Origin: Apostichopus japonicus
Lineage: Eukaryota; Echinodermata; Holothuroidea; Aspidochirotida; Stichopodidae
Assembly: GCF_037975245.1 (NCBI RefSeq)
Contig: NC_092562.1
Location: 18,119,521-18,183,520, forward strand
DNA: 64,000 nucleotides
Reading direction: 5' to 3'
Positions 51,568-63,762 of the stretch are shown piece by piece (the first letter of the stretch is position 1; every line of letters begins with the position of its first letter). The translations under genes were made by a program, and so were the position numbers. The notes beneath the pieces are model-generated. The model saw nothing but the letters and a program-made list of their open reading frames with translations, was not told the origin of the DNA and made no database searches.

Positions 51568-51818
51568 CTGTATCTCACATGCTGCTACACAGTTGAGGGC
51601 TAGGAAGTACGCCTCCTCTATGGACCCACCACAGCAGACGATACATGGTTACGCAAGAATAGGATCTTGTTTTTGGGTCCAGGGGCCCTGATGATTTGAT
51701 CCTTCTGTTCCCCCGACCACGATCTCCGTGTAGTCATAGTATAGAGATCTCACCACAAATCAAGGCATCTTGACTGATTGGCAATAGGCCACACTTCATA
51801 GTTGAGACCTGTCAAGAT
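51568..51818 (-). CDS. ADD1: Adducin exon (head domain), with several indels
   Basis: Acceptor AATCTTGACAG, donor ATACAG|GTAAAG. The head is an aldolase-like domain without known enzymatic activity. The sequence reads VSTMKCGLLPISQDALICGE-IS, then in another frame YYDYTEIVVGGTEGS, then KNKILFLRNH, then GGSIEEAYFLALNCVAACEI-Q. These match adducin head blocks (MKCGLLPIS, LRNHG, EEAF, ACEIQ) in order. Frame changes are needed at about 51,743, 51,697 and 51,646. Length is 251 nt although both borders are phase 0, so the net shift is real in this sequence. A short possible exon end (HTSAAAA before GTGAGT, near 52,166-52,190) may precede it, but it is too damaged to call. Confidence 0.75.
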
Positions 51819-51829
51819 TCAAAGCAAAA

Positions 51830-53100
51830 AATTCAAAATCCTCCATATTCTATGACATCTTTGCTTTTAACGATTTGCTTTGGTCAACAACTTGCAGGAA
51901 GGGTAATGCTAGGCAAACTAATGAATATTCAAAGAACATTTAAAATCCTCCATAATCTATGACATCATTGCTTTTAAGGTAGTTTTTTTTCTTCTTTTTC
52001 TTTTCTTTTATGTGGTCAGCAAATTTATAAAGTCAATCAAGGTATTAATCAAAACAAATCGAAATGTGACAAGTCAAGCTAAAGATCTTAAAAAAAAGTG
52101 ATCAAAATCCAAGTAAAGAAAAAAGGAACCTGCTCTAAGAATCATGAAAGTAATTATAAAGGTGGATACTCACAGCAGCGGCTGCCGAAGTGTGCACATG
52201 TTAAATGCATTTAGTACCTGGTCTGGATTTATTATTATTATTACTATTGCATTGCAGACTTTTAACTTTGAACACTATCTATCAATATGTAGCAACTGCT
52301 TTGAAGTTGATGAGAAAAACATCTTTTGGCCGAGAAGCATCCAACATTGGGGTTATTCCACTCATCTCCAGAAGTTATCTGTTGATCCAAAAAAAATCCC
52401 TTAGTTCATTGTTGCCTTTAAATAAAACAGTGAGTGACTTAATTATTTAGATTACACAAAGAAGGCAAAACTATATCAAGAAAAGAATGCAAGACAATTG
52501 ATCAAGTTAGCCATTAGCTAGCATTTGAAAGCAGTAGAGAAGACCAGCATACGCAGAGAAGTCTCCTTGATAATTGAAACAAACACTGTTGTTCTATAAC
52601 TCTATAAAACTACTTGGCAATTGATTGGACATTGTTTATATGTAAAGGATTGGGTGGTTAGAGAAGTCTGGTTGCGACATCCAAGGGGGGGGGGGGGGTG
52701 GGTGGGGGGAGATATAGTATGGCAAGGGAAGGCAGAACTCAGTTTTTCTCTTTAAGCGCTGGTATTTTGTTCCCCACTAGCAAGCTCTACATCAAAAAAT
52801 AGGAGGAATAGGAAAACAAATGTGTAATAAACAATGCTTGATAAAATCATAAACTAGCTTTTAAATGTTGGAACACTCCTTTAATGCTCTGAAAATATTA
52901 AAGAGTGAATGGCTCCTTTAATATTAAGGAGTAGAAGGCTCTTTTAAATGCTTATGCCATGCAACCCACAATGCATCTCATGTCAAAAATTAACCTTCTA
53001 TTCTAAAAATCATGGCTATAACCGACATATGATAAAAAAAAATAAGATATAAAATCTTAAATTTGTCCAAAATCCATAACCATCTAAAAAAATATTTGCT
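51830..53100. other. No clear gene
   Basis: Upstream adducin exons would be expected here on the minus strand but are not recognisable apart from the doubtful one near 52,170. A G-rich run lies at 52,684-52,710. Confidence 0.4.
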
Positions 53101-53177
53101 TTGTCAATAGATGATAGCTGAAGGGAATCAACAGGTGCGTATCCAGGGGGCGGGGCGTTGGGGGCGCGCCCCCCGGG

Positions 53178-53312
53178 TAAGGAAAAGAGGAGAGAAAAAA
53201 AGAGAAGAAAAAAGGGAAAAGGAGGGGAAAAAAGAAAAGGAGGAGAGGAAGGAAGGGAAAAGAAATAGAAAAAAGGGAGAAAAAGGAGAAAAGGAGGGAG
53301 TAGAAGATAGCC
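53178..53312 (+). repeat. About 135-nt polypurine tract
   Basis: GGAAAAGAGGAGAGAAAAAA-type sequence with very few pyrimidines. It could form triplex DNA in principle. Lysine/glutamate- or serine/phenylalanine-rich frames over it are artefacts. Confidence 0.95.
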
Positions 53313-53849
53313 AAGACCTCGGGAAGAGAAAGATCCCTATTATATACACAGGGTAGCCAGTGACAGATCAAGGATTACGGAGGGGGTGTGCCCCTCACCC
53401 TACCCCTTACCCCGACAACTCCATTTTTGACGTTTCCGTTTTTCCTCTCTCACTAATGTACTTGAACTCGACCGAGTCGTCGGGGAACATAACGCATTTC
53501 GGGAAGGGGGCGACCGCCCCCCCCCCCCGAGCAAATTTTCTTTATGACATCGCTAGTAATTTCAAAATAGACAATGCTTAGATACAACTTACAAGGCCTG
53601 GGAAGTGTCATTTCCAGCGATCTGGGAGGCATTTTCGGCCAAACTTTTTCTTGTACGCTTCACGCCAACTAATGGTGGCGCTACGCTTAGATAGTTTGCC
53701 TACAGGCTTCGCCCCTCCCTTGGCAAATTACTCGCTACACGCCTGTTCGAATTTTTAAGGCAAAGAGCAGATATCACATCATATCAATGAGCATTGAAAT
53801 GCATGTTCCACGATGAACAGCCTCAAAAACTGTCAATGTGTGTAGTCAA

Positions 53850-54268
53850 AGGCGTAGGAGCCAGATTGGATTTGGGGGCTGTAATGACTTGCCCGAAAAA
53901 AAAGCCAAAATTTTTCGCGCATTCAACATGTCGATGCCAATATCATATAGGCAAGATCGGTCATTACATTGTATGGCATCGTGTACCGCATGGTCCGTCA
54001 AAGTTGCACAGTATACCGCCGGATGCTAATGTAAACAACCAAATGTCTTATGTAGATGGAGAAAAAGCATACAGATCCATTTATGTCAAAACTCTCTTTT
54101 ACAGTAGTAATGTCGGCCAAGCTTACAACTTTATTTAAATTACCAACGAGATCATTTTAAGCTATTCATTGCTATTTATTTTTCTTTCAGTAGGTGCCCG
54201 AAAAAAATGGGAAAACAATTGGGGTGGGGGGGGGGCTCCAGCCCCCGCCTCCTACAGGACCTACGCCT
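53850..54268. mobile_element. Nested short inverted-repeat element
   Basis: Left end AGGCGTAGGAGCCAG; reverse complement of the right end AGGCGTAGGTCCTGTAGGAG, followed by a G/C-rich stretch. It sits inside the larger element at 53,132-54,946. Confidence 0.55.
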
Positions 54269-55099
54269 ATGAGTGAAGTGTTCCGTTTCGATATACCTGA
54301 TATCAGAAATATCTGCTATTTTTCTGTTCCTTCAACCAAGTTTTGTAAAAGCCATTATAAGAGGTTGCAATATTTCTACACCAATAAATTAACTGTGTCG
54401 GAATTTTCGACAATTTCCTCACCAACATTCATCATCGTACTTTCCTCTACTCGTTCAATTTTGACCTGTTTGTTAGGGGTTCAAGGAGGTTTTTCTATAT
54501 TGGTTGTCTATAGATTGAATTTTCTGCAACATTATGGGTATGTTTTTAAGTGATTTTATTCACGAGAAAAGTGAATTTTCAAATTCTCAACAAGTAATGG
54601 GCTTAAAACCGTGAAAAGTGGGGCTGACGGATATTGTGGGCTGTGACGTAGAATAACCTACAAAAGCAATGATCCATAGGACATGCAATGAGGTCCAACA
54701 TGATGTGTGACTGGTGACAATATTCAAAAAGGTTATGGATGGAAAAAACTTTTGGGAAATACTTGGTTCTCAGGCAAAAGTCTACATCTGGTTGCTCATT
54801 TTCAAGCCCGACAAGTGCCATTTCCGGTGATCTGGGGGGTATCAAAACCAGAAATTTTCTTGTACGCTCCGCGCCAACCGATGGTGGCGCTCCGCTTAGA
54901 TAGTAATTCGCGCCCCCCGGGTTAGAAAATCCTGGATATGCGCCTGATCAATACAGCTTATTTATTACAACTCTAAGTGTACATATGACCAACTAATCCC
55001 AATGCCATGGAATACTATTATGTACCAACGCCAACAACAATATGTACACAACAGTTACCTTTATCGAACACATGGACACGGCCATCTATTGTTTGGCCC

Positions 55100-55330
55100 C
55101 AAATATGCCAAAATTTCCAATACGGTCCCATTTGGTCAACATTTTAAACTGTTGTCATTACCACCCTGGAGGAAATTTACCTCACTGAGACATTCAGTCA
55201 TCTTGTGTGTTCATTTAGAATGTCTGAGACCACTCTGGAAATAAGAATCTCAAGGAATGTAATTTTTGAAATCTTCAGAAAAGTATGCTATGATTTGTTG
55301 CCTATACAGACTACCTTTAATTCAAATTTC
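55100..55330. repeat. Dispersed repeat shared with 33,366-33,600
   Basis: See 33,366. Between 55,330 and 56,630 nothing else is recognisable except three short copies of GATGATAGAATCAATGTT at 55,751-55,800. Confidence 0.6.
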
Positions 55331-56635
55331 TTCTATTGGATATTTGAGTCATATTCAAACTTGGGCTGCTAACCTCATCTGGTGTGTTTGTACTGATGAT
55401 ACTGGCTGCACGTTCCTGAAATATAGAATAATTAAATTTATGGATTACATGCAACAGCTATATTCAACAACCTATCACAGCACAGGTCAGCAATTATTTG
55501 TGTTAGTACACTGTGGATATGTTCATATGTATATCGATTCCTTTTGTTAAAAAATTCTTTCTTGCAATAAAAAATTTAAACGCTCCGAGACATTTATTGG
55601 ATATTGAATACAAATTTGCATTTTTTTCTTTGTTAATTAAGGAATATGTTAATACATAGAGGTCATACCAAATTCAAGATCAGATGAAATTTAAGTCGGT
55701 CAATATCATTCCCTATTCTGGAAATTTATGCCTCTATGAGGATTTCTGTGATGATAGAATCAATGTTGATGATAGAATCAATGTTGATGAAAGAATAAAT
55801 GTGACTTCATGCAGTGTTTTACAACCTGTATAAAATTAATACTCCAACCACACATGCAAAGTGCAATGTGGTTCCCAGCTACACCACTCTTTGGGGAAAT
55901 GGTAATTTGATGGCTGTTCTTGCTGCAAACTCAGTCTAGACAGTGTGTTAGATTATCAACTCAACCAACTTTGGCCAAGTTCCTGATATTGTCGGCTGCA
56001 AGCTAGGAATCTCATTGGGTAGCTGCCACCACCATGAAGATTTAAGCAGTATATCATTTCTCCTATAACAACAACATTGGAAGGGTAAAGCAACATTAAC
56101 GTAATGATGCTATATCGCAATTCCCTTTAGAATTAAGTAATATGTTAAGGGACATTTTCTTAATATTTAGTTTGTTCAATATATGAAAAATCAACCAAGG
56201 TAAAATGCATTATGGTTTCCATGATGTAACATGAGTAATTTGTGTATGCGTTTGTTTGTGTGTGGGGGGAGGGAAGGGGGTTTGCACACACTTAATAGTA
56301 ATTAAGGCTCTACAAATATTAGAAAAAGCTGGAAATGATGATTGAGATGCAACAAACATGGGCGAAAGTGGAAAATATCTGCCAAGAAAACGAGACGGAC
56401 CATTCCTGCAGGCTATGAGGTATCATTATGTTAAGTATCAACTCAAATGGAATAAAATTCTTCCGATTCTGTGTTTATAAGGAAATTTCAGCTGAACCTT
56501 ATTTTGTCACACATCTCATCAATATGCAGCAAAATAATAACACTGAAAACATTGCATTGTGTAACTAACCTGCTCAGCACAATAAAATTTAGTCATACCA
56601 CATATGGTTGGTGAGCAATTGCAGATCAGGTTTTA

Positions 56636-56907
56636 ATGTTAAGCCCTGCCCACTCATTTCGTTGCACGATATCTGCACCAAAAGCAATAACGACCCTCCT
56701 TAGCTCTTCATTGCTGCAAGGATCACCTCAAACCAACCTACCATTCTTCAGATTGGAGCTAACAGTTATTAATGTTAAGCCCTGCCCACTCATTTTGTTG
56801 CACAATATCTGCACCAAAAGCAATAACGACCCTCCTTAGCTCATCATTCCTGCAAGGATCACCTCAAACCAACCTACCATTCTTCAGATTGGAGCTAACA
56901 AGAGAAC
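56636..56907. repeat. 136-bp tandem duplication
   Basis: Two near-identical units (56,636-56,771 and 56,772-56,907) starting ATGTTAAGCCCTGCCCACTC; a diverged partial third begins at 57,017. Few differences between the first two, so the duplication is recent. Non-coding. Confidence 0.9.
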
Positions 56908-57109
56908 GTCAGCTAAAATCTATTTTGGTCCCGCCCGTTACAAACATTCAATCAGCAGAATAAACCAGAAATTAAAAATGTTGTAATGGTCAAGCAACAT
57001 GTTGATACTAGTTTCATGTTAACTCCGCCCACTCATTACCATGCATGATATCTACACCAAAGAAAATAGTTACTATATGTAGTTTTACCAAGTTGATCTG
57101 GCAAGAAGC

Positions 57110-57467
57110 TAATTAGAAGTTGAACATTTAATTGCTGAGTTTCAAACTGACATCACATAAAATTCTCCTCTCGAAACTAAGCAAATAAAATCAAATATTT
57201 GAAAAAATTTGTCTGGAAACTGGAGTTTTCTAATTAACTTATTCTTCTCTCTTTTATTGTTGGCAATTATGTTTCATTTTTTAAAGCCATTGAGTCAAAA
57301 TTGATTTATTGTGTGAAGACAGCTACAGCCCTTACCCTCGCATAAGCCAGCACAAAACTCATCAAGTTACTGATTATTGTTAAGAAAATTATGGAGGAAT
57401 CATGCCAATCAACCCCTCTCCCGACCCCCCCCCCCTCCCAAATAAAAAGACTGTAAAGGAATCTTAC
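57110..57467. repeat. Duplicated flank matching 39,405-39,760
   Basis: Starts GAAGTTGAACATTTAATTGC and continues TTTCAAACTGACATCACAT, as near 39,413. It shows that the duplicated unit includes DNA beyond the KRBA2-like exons. Confidence 0.75.
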
Positions 57468-60400
57468 TTGTGCGAAATTCTTTAAGTAAAATGGATTGAA
57501 TTTCTTCTTCAAAGGAAGGCCTGTGGAACTGTTAATATATGTGTGTACAGCCCTTTCTCATTCACAGCCTTGACTCCATTCGGCCCAAGCCAAGAGTTTT
57601 TGAGCGTCCCTACTCTTCGGGCATCCTTTCTAGCATTCCGGATGAGAACACTTATAGAACCAACTTTGAAGCTCTGAATAAAACAAAATCCAGCATATAT
57701 ACGTAAACATCATAATACAATGTATATGTTGCCATTCATTTCACTACAGTGCAGTTTTCAATGCACAACATAGCATTATGTAATTACCTGTTTTGATTGC
57801 TGCCTTTAATCAAAATTCTTTTTTTGCCGTTCTTGGGCTTTGCCAATATTTTCTTTTACAAAACCTTTGATTATGTCCTGCGACTGTGACATGAGTTGAA
57901 AAACCCTCTCCCGCTGTGCATCGCTGCAGCAGGAGCTTCTGGTTGGACAATGGAGTCTTCAATGTCGACTGGTAACAATGGCTCTCTGGATATATGAAGA
58001 TAATTAATAATCAATTATTCACAACACTTTGTTGACTGAAGAATAAATAAATTTTTATATATTTTATTTTCACTATTAAGACCCTGGAACCATAAATCTG
58101 AGTCACATCACATACTCAAACCAGCAGAAATATAAAACAAAAGTATATTCTGTGCTGTTATAGGTCCAAATTGCATACCAGCCCAAAATATGATATATAA
58201 CTGAAAAACAAAACCAATATCAGTGGCATTAATTGCATGTTTCTAAATTAATTGGCATGCTTTTATAGTTTAATGAATGTTCATCATTTGTACTTGCTGT
58301 ACTTACTTAGGTTTTGTAACTTAAATAGGGTTATTGGTGGTCCTCTATTTAGCAGTTTTTCCCAGGACCGGGGATGTGTCAAATGAGATTTTATCCTATA
58401 GAGGATCAGTGCACTGTAGCTATGCAGGATTTTTCCAAACTCTCTTTTCCCTGATTGCTTTTCTCCATATATGACCTTTACAAATGTAAACCTCTATTCA
58501 GCAATGGTAGGTTTGAATTATTACAAACCTTCCAAACATCACAACGAAAGGAGAAAGACCTGTAGAACCATGTTTTGCTGTACCGTACCCCATGAGAATG
58601 GAAGACAGTGTTTCATCCAGTCATCTTGGTTTTGATTGACAACTTTGATGAGTGACATTTGCAGAGTTTGGTTGAATCTTTCATCCAGCCCATTGGTCTG
58701 TGGGTGGTAGCTGAAGGATACTCTGTGGCTCACCCCTGTCATGTCAAATAGGGACTTGTTCAGAGCATTAACAAATTCTCTAAATAAATGAAAAATTAAA
58801 CAAGTTGTTAAAGTACTGGTTACAAGTAATGCATTAAACTATTGGCATCTTCAGAGTGGCGGTGTGGTTTAATCAGGAGATTCTTTTAGCACTTCTTTCA
58901 AAACAAGTAAGTTAAGCACTGACATAACACATGGTCTTGGATGCACTGACCGTTATCCCACTAACATTTTATTAACATTAACTTATAAAACAACTTCAAG
59001 TAATTCCTGTAACCATTTGGCCGCTTTCTGGGTCACAGGTAAAACTGAGAACAAATGCAGGTCTGCATAACTAACTTCAAAAATATGTTATGTAAAGTAA
59101 AACAGAGTAGATGGATAGCTTTCTAGTCACTTCGCCCAACAACCATTTCGCCCAACTGCCATTTCGCCCAACCAGCCTGGTCATTTCGCCCAACCAGCCT
59201 GGTCATTTCGCCCAACCAGCATGGTCATTTCGCCCAACCATCATGGTCATTTCGCCCAACCAGCATGGTCATTTCGCCCAACCGTGTTGGTCATTTCGCC
59301 CAACCTTATTTTTACTAATATTCAGTCAGAATAATATTACTTTTTCTTTTCCACTAGTTCAATTTGATTTATTTTGGGTTAGGTTACTTCGTAATAGGTA
59401 AATAAAAAAGTGAGGTCCGCTCGATATCGATCGGAGTCTGAGCAGTTATTTCGGGTATAATGGGAGGATTACACTACTTTAGGCGTTTACGCATACAATG
59501 GAAGTTATATTATTATACAAACACAGGGGAATCGGTCTTCATAAAAACCTATCAAACCTAACCCCTAAAACATTGATCCATCCTACTGACTAACAATTCC
59601 CGAACGTTTCCTTATTAAATTGAAAAAAATATATATATATAAAACCCGTCCGTAATATTGAAGTACTATATTTAATCAATGTAACCACTTTATCAATGTA
59701 ACCACAAATGTAATCACATAAGTAGGCCTAATCAATTTAACCACGACATCAAGTTTCCTTAACACCTAACACACTGATCGATCCTCAAGTTTCCTTAATA
59801 TTCGGTTTGTATCCTGTAACGTTAACAATTCCTGAACGTTTCCTTTTGAAGTATCATATTTAATCAAGGTTGGGCGAAATGACCAGGCTGGTTGGGCGAA
59901 ATGACCAGGCTGGTTGGGCGAAATGACCAGGCTGGTTGGGCGAAATGACCAGGCTGGTTGGGCGAAATGACCAGGCTGGTTGGGCGAAATGACCAGGCTG
60001 GTTGGGCGAAATGGTAAGGTTGGGCGAAATGGCAGTTGGGCGAAATGGTTGTTGGGCGAAGTGTCCTGCTTCCGATGGATATATACCTGGCCATGGTTTC
60101 AAACAGAAAGTTTGCAACGGTTTATGCTGTTTTGTCTCTTACAGCAACAGCCTTTGGCCATTTTGAAAAATAGTCACATAGGGTTATGATGTACTTATTT
60201 CCATTGACGGTCTCTGCAAGGGGTCCAATCATATCCACACCCACGTAAAAAAAAGGAAAATAGCATTCAGAACCATACACAATCATACCAACTGATGTTC
60301 AAGTGATTTATGTGTGAGCTTTGTAGACAATTTACTGCTATTAAGGATATCCAATCATGCTGATATATACTCATTGAAAAAAAGTTAACAAAAGATTCCT

Positions 60401-60771
60401 CGATGACTCAATGTGCTAAAAGCAGGTATTCTTACACTGCTAATAAGAAGCATACAATCAACAATTCTTGTACAGAACAGAATGCTGTATCAAATTTTGT
60501 AAATACTTTTGATACTGGACAGTGAAGCTTTTTTAATTTCAAGGATTTAAATTGCATGATTTTGGCTTTTCTTGATTTAAAACTATTACTGCTCACACTT
60601 TTCAGCACAAAGCTCGGTGGCTGTTTATTGCTCCCGTTAGTCTAAACTCTTTGATCTTTTCCCTATCGATCTTTTTACATTTAATGTTGAATTTTCAGGG
60701 CACAGTCCTGACAAACGATATTTTCCAATGATACTGTACTCTTCATCGGTATCCAGCTCAGGAGAAGTCAT
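57468..60771 (-). pseudogene. KRBA2-like (Gypsy-integrase-derived) gene, copy 2
   Basis: Blocks matching copy 1 in the same order: 57,468-57,673 (C-terminal domain), 57,788-57,985 (linker), 58,529-58,779 (integrase core, NGLDERFNQTLQ, with the first part deleted and a frameshift after NQDDW), 60,087-60,243 (core start, GVDMIGPLAETVNGNKY, with a stop after RDKTA) and an N-terminal exon starting at ATG 60,771 (MTSPELDTDEEYSIIG, stopping after KSL-D). The acceptor of the 60,243 exon is AC instead of AG. The 3-kb intron of copy 1 (41,640-44,640) is missing. A foldback element (59,118-60,073) is inserted next to the donor of the 60,087 exon. Lesions differ from those of copy 1, so the two decayed separately after duplication. 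Confidence 0.75.
59118..60073. mobile_element. Foldback element of TTCGCCCAACC repeats with 8-bp target duplication
   Basis: Flanked by GATGGATA on both sides (59,110-59,117 and 60,074-60,081); the unoccupied site is visible in the sister copy near 41,430 (TAGATGGATATTT). The left arm (59,128-59,310) and the right arm (59,870-60,063, inverted) begin CACTTCGCCCAACAACC and carry six or seven 22-bp units, each with TTTCGCCCAACC and a quasi-palindrome ACCAGCCTGGT. The middle 560 bp is unique and AT-rich. The frames FAQPAWSFRPT are repeat translations. Confidence 0.9.
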
Positions 60772-60859
60772 CTTGTAATATCAGATCGGGCTAAGTAAGT
60801 TAACTCCTAATGCTTAACCGAAGGCCAGAACAGTGCGTGCAAATATGCAACTACTAAGA

Positions 60860-63760
60860 ATTTTGTGTGCCTGCGCGTTACACATTGAAATGTATTGCTT
60901 AATATTAACAAGCATGGCCTGTGTTTAATAAATTTATGTCTTGTTGATCACTTTTCTTTGTTTCGAACTTGGAACCTATTAAGAGTTTATATATCTTTTT
61001 TAGTAAGGTTATCAATTAATAACATGTTTGTTTACTCATTATTATTGCCTTTAAATGAACAATGTATGTTTTATTACTAAGTATTAGGTTATATTAGGTA
61101 AAGCATTGGAAGTGATGTCTGAAACAAGATCTATTTGGATAGGTGATGTTCGGAACAAGAGTCATGACAAAAAAATCTGAGAGGACATTACCCAAAACTG
61201 TCAGCTTTTGGTTAATATTTATATGCTTATGTTGTGGTTTGATTTTATGGTATTTTGTTTCAATTACTTTCAATTTTGCTCTTTAAAGAGAAAACTGTAA
61301 TTCAGGAAAAATTGTGATTTTTCTCACTTTTTTGCACTTTAAAGAGAAAACTGTAATTCAGGAAAAATTGTGATTTTTCTCACGATACTCTAATTTTTCT
61401 TTTATAACATCATCAATATCATTGAAAACTTGTCTGATTATAGTAAATTTTATGTTAATAAAGAAAATAACGACAGAATTCCCAAAATGTAGCAGCAATG
61501 GAGTGGCACCACCATTAAGAAAAGAACCACTTTTGGAAAATTTATAGATTGTCACACTTTTCTACCATCTTGAATATAATTTCTGGAATAGTTTAAGGTC
61601 TGGTCAATTCTAATTCATAAATTGCAGATATTAATTATGTTTTTTTTATTTAGAATAGAAGTTCTGTACTGTAATTTGAAAATTTGCTACCCTTGGCAAC
61701 CGTGAAACGTGTATATACAGACCTAATTTCCAAGACGCTGATGTCAAACTCAAAGGTATAACAAACTTTTGTAAAATTTTGAAGACTTGCAGTGAGAGTT
61801 GTGCAGTAAACGGCGAGAGTTGGCAGGCCTGCAAAACCCTAGCAATAGTCATCGACTTTTGTTGAAAACGATTTTTGCTGATGTACTGCATGAGCCTAGT
61901 CTTAGTCTTAACCCTATTGTTTTAAACTTTAGCCAGTGGCAGTAGGCCAAATTGTATTGGCCTAATGGAATTTTTGGCTGGAACTGTAACTGTGTAAGGC
62001 CTAGCTAATTTAGAACTAGCCGTATGGCTGATAAGTCTGTTATCAAATCTTCAATCAAAGCGTTGTTGCATAGCATGCTAGGTGCTTACCCTAGGAGTAT
62101 CTTAGGCTAAGCCATTACCATCTTCCATATACTTATTGCAATACCACCTGACTCCCCTGTCGTTGGCCAAAAAAGGGGATATTGAATATCTACCCCATTT
62201 GGTAATGCTAGGCATACTTAATGCTCCTCTGCACAAATTCATGATTAATTAAGCACACAGAGTATTATTTCATAGGTCAAGCCAAACATGTCTTCACGCA
62301 CAGGAAAGTAGTGCTGGCCATTAGATTTAGAGCACTTATGTTTACAACCATATATGTTGACTGGTGAATTAATTAGGTGAGCTCAAGGATGAATCCTAGT
62401 GGCAGTATTGGGGGTAGTTTATGCTATCAAGTAACAAATTCTTAATGCTCGAGTGAATTTGAGGAGGACTGTTTATCTATAGACAGTCTTGGCCTTCATG
62501 CATAGCATTAGACCTAGTATGTATTGCTATGCCCATAGTAGTAGTAGGCTACTTCTTATGGCCATATTCAACTTCAATTCCTACTACACAGCATATAGGT
62601 CCATTAGGCCTAACTCAGTCCAGCTACAGTCAGGGTTGCACTGGCATAACTAGGTCTAGGCTAGGCTTGTTATAACTCAGTCGTAGGCCTAGACTAAGCA
62701 AGGCATAGGCCTATGCTTGTTTGCTTTGATCTCAAATAAGTAGTAAGCCAAGCCTAAAATGGAACTGAACAGGAAATCCTGGACTTTATGACCAAAACAT
62801 GCCGATCTACTCTTACTGTCGTAATACTAGTTGTTAAAGCCTAGCCTAGTACCGAGTAGTAGTAGTGCCTATGGCCCTATGCCATACCCACCCATATGGC
62901 ATAGCCTATACCCACCTCACACAGCTTGGTAGGCCTCTAGGCTAGACCGTCATGCAATTGAAATTTGGTCTCCCAAATCTTTCGTCCTTGTACTTTGGTA
63001 GGCAAACCAAAAAGACGAACTCTATCTCCATTATGCTGGCTACATCAGGCCGCACAGCAAGGCAAGATATTTTCTTTAAAACACTACAAAACCATTTTTA
63101 GCCTAGCCTACACACGTTTTATACAAAATATGTGTTTGTATGCCAGTGTCGTCTGCAAATTGCAAAAAGTTTTTGATTTAGGGTGGCATACTCCTATCAG
63201 AATCAATATCCATCCGCCCGATTGTTATTAAATCTCAGGAAAAGTTCCAAAAAGTAGCAGGAGAACATCTTTTTTTGACCCGTCATCAATCATGATCTGG
63301 GTTTTTCTGTGGCTTGCATGTTGAAGAGCATAAATGAACATACATATTGAGCAAAAATTGGGTCAATTTAAAGGCACTGAAGAGTCGCCCAAACCGCGTG
63401 CGGCCATCTGAAACAGTTAACTTTCCGTGGCTTGCAAGTGACGATTTGTTCGTGTCGCTACAAAATGCAGACAGTACAGTAATGACACGTGTTACCGTGT
63501 TATATTTTACCTGGACCTAAGATGTCCATCGCTGTATTGTCTGTACACTGTGCTGTAGGTATTGACCGCAGCTGTATGTACTGACTGTAAACTAGTGTCT
63601 AATTACCGACGGTAGCAAGCTGTGTGTATTTCCTGGGATCGATGGTGGTGTCTAACACTTTTGTTACATCTCAATTGAAACTAGGTCATGTTACCGGCAT
63701 TATACGTTTCTTTTTGCGCGAGTCTTCACACCCTTTAAGCCCCCTTTAGGCCACGAGAGG
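60860..63760. other. Mostly gene-free, AGGCCTA-rich
   Basis: No recognisable exon. From about 62,450 to 62,950 the motif TAGGCCTA and its halves recur densely. A perfect duplication lies at 61,281-61,383. Confidence 0.4.
61281..61383. repeat. Perfect 47-bp duplication
   Basis: CTTTAAAGAGAAAACTGTAA..TTTTTCTCAC occurs at 61,281-61,327 and again at 61,337-61,383 without a mismatch, offset 56 bp. Each contains the inverted pair AAAAAT..ATTTTT. Confidence 0.95.
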
Positions 63761-63762
63761 AG

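Larger units (their letters stand above)
53132..54946 (+). mobile_element. hAT-like element with nested insertions and ATCAA duplication
   Basis: Ends CAGGTGCGTATCCAGG and, as reverse complement of the right end, CAGGCGCATATCCAGG. Flanking direct repeats ATCAA at 53,127-53,131 and 54,947-54,951. hAT elements usually duplicate 8 bp, so the 5-bp repeat is either an eroded copy or marks another superfamily. It contains two copies of the shared module (53,591-53,695 and 54,801-54,904), a purine tract (53,178-53,312) and a nested inverted-repeat element (53,850-54,268). The part 54,345-54,904 matches the element at 31,434. No transposase frame. Confidence 0.8.

Noticed and set aside
52166-52190. 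Upstream adducin exon ending HTSAAAA before GTGAGT
   Set aside because: Phase fits the next exon, but a stop lies just upstream and no acceptor is evident; kept only as a remark.
59111-60117. Frames FAQPAWSFRPT on both strands
   Set aside because: Translations of the 22-bp repeats in the foldback element.
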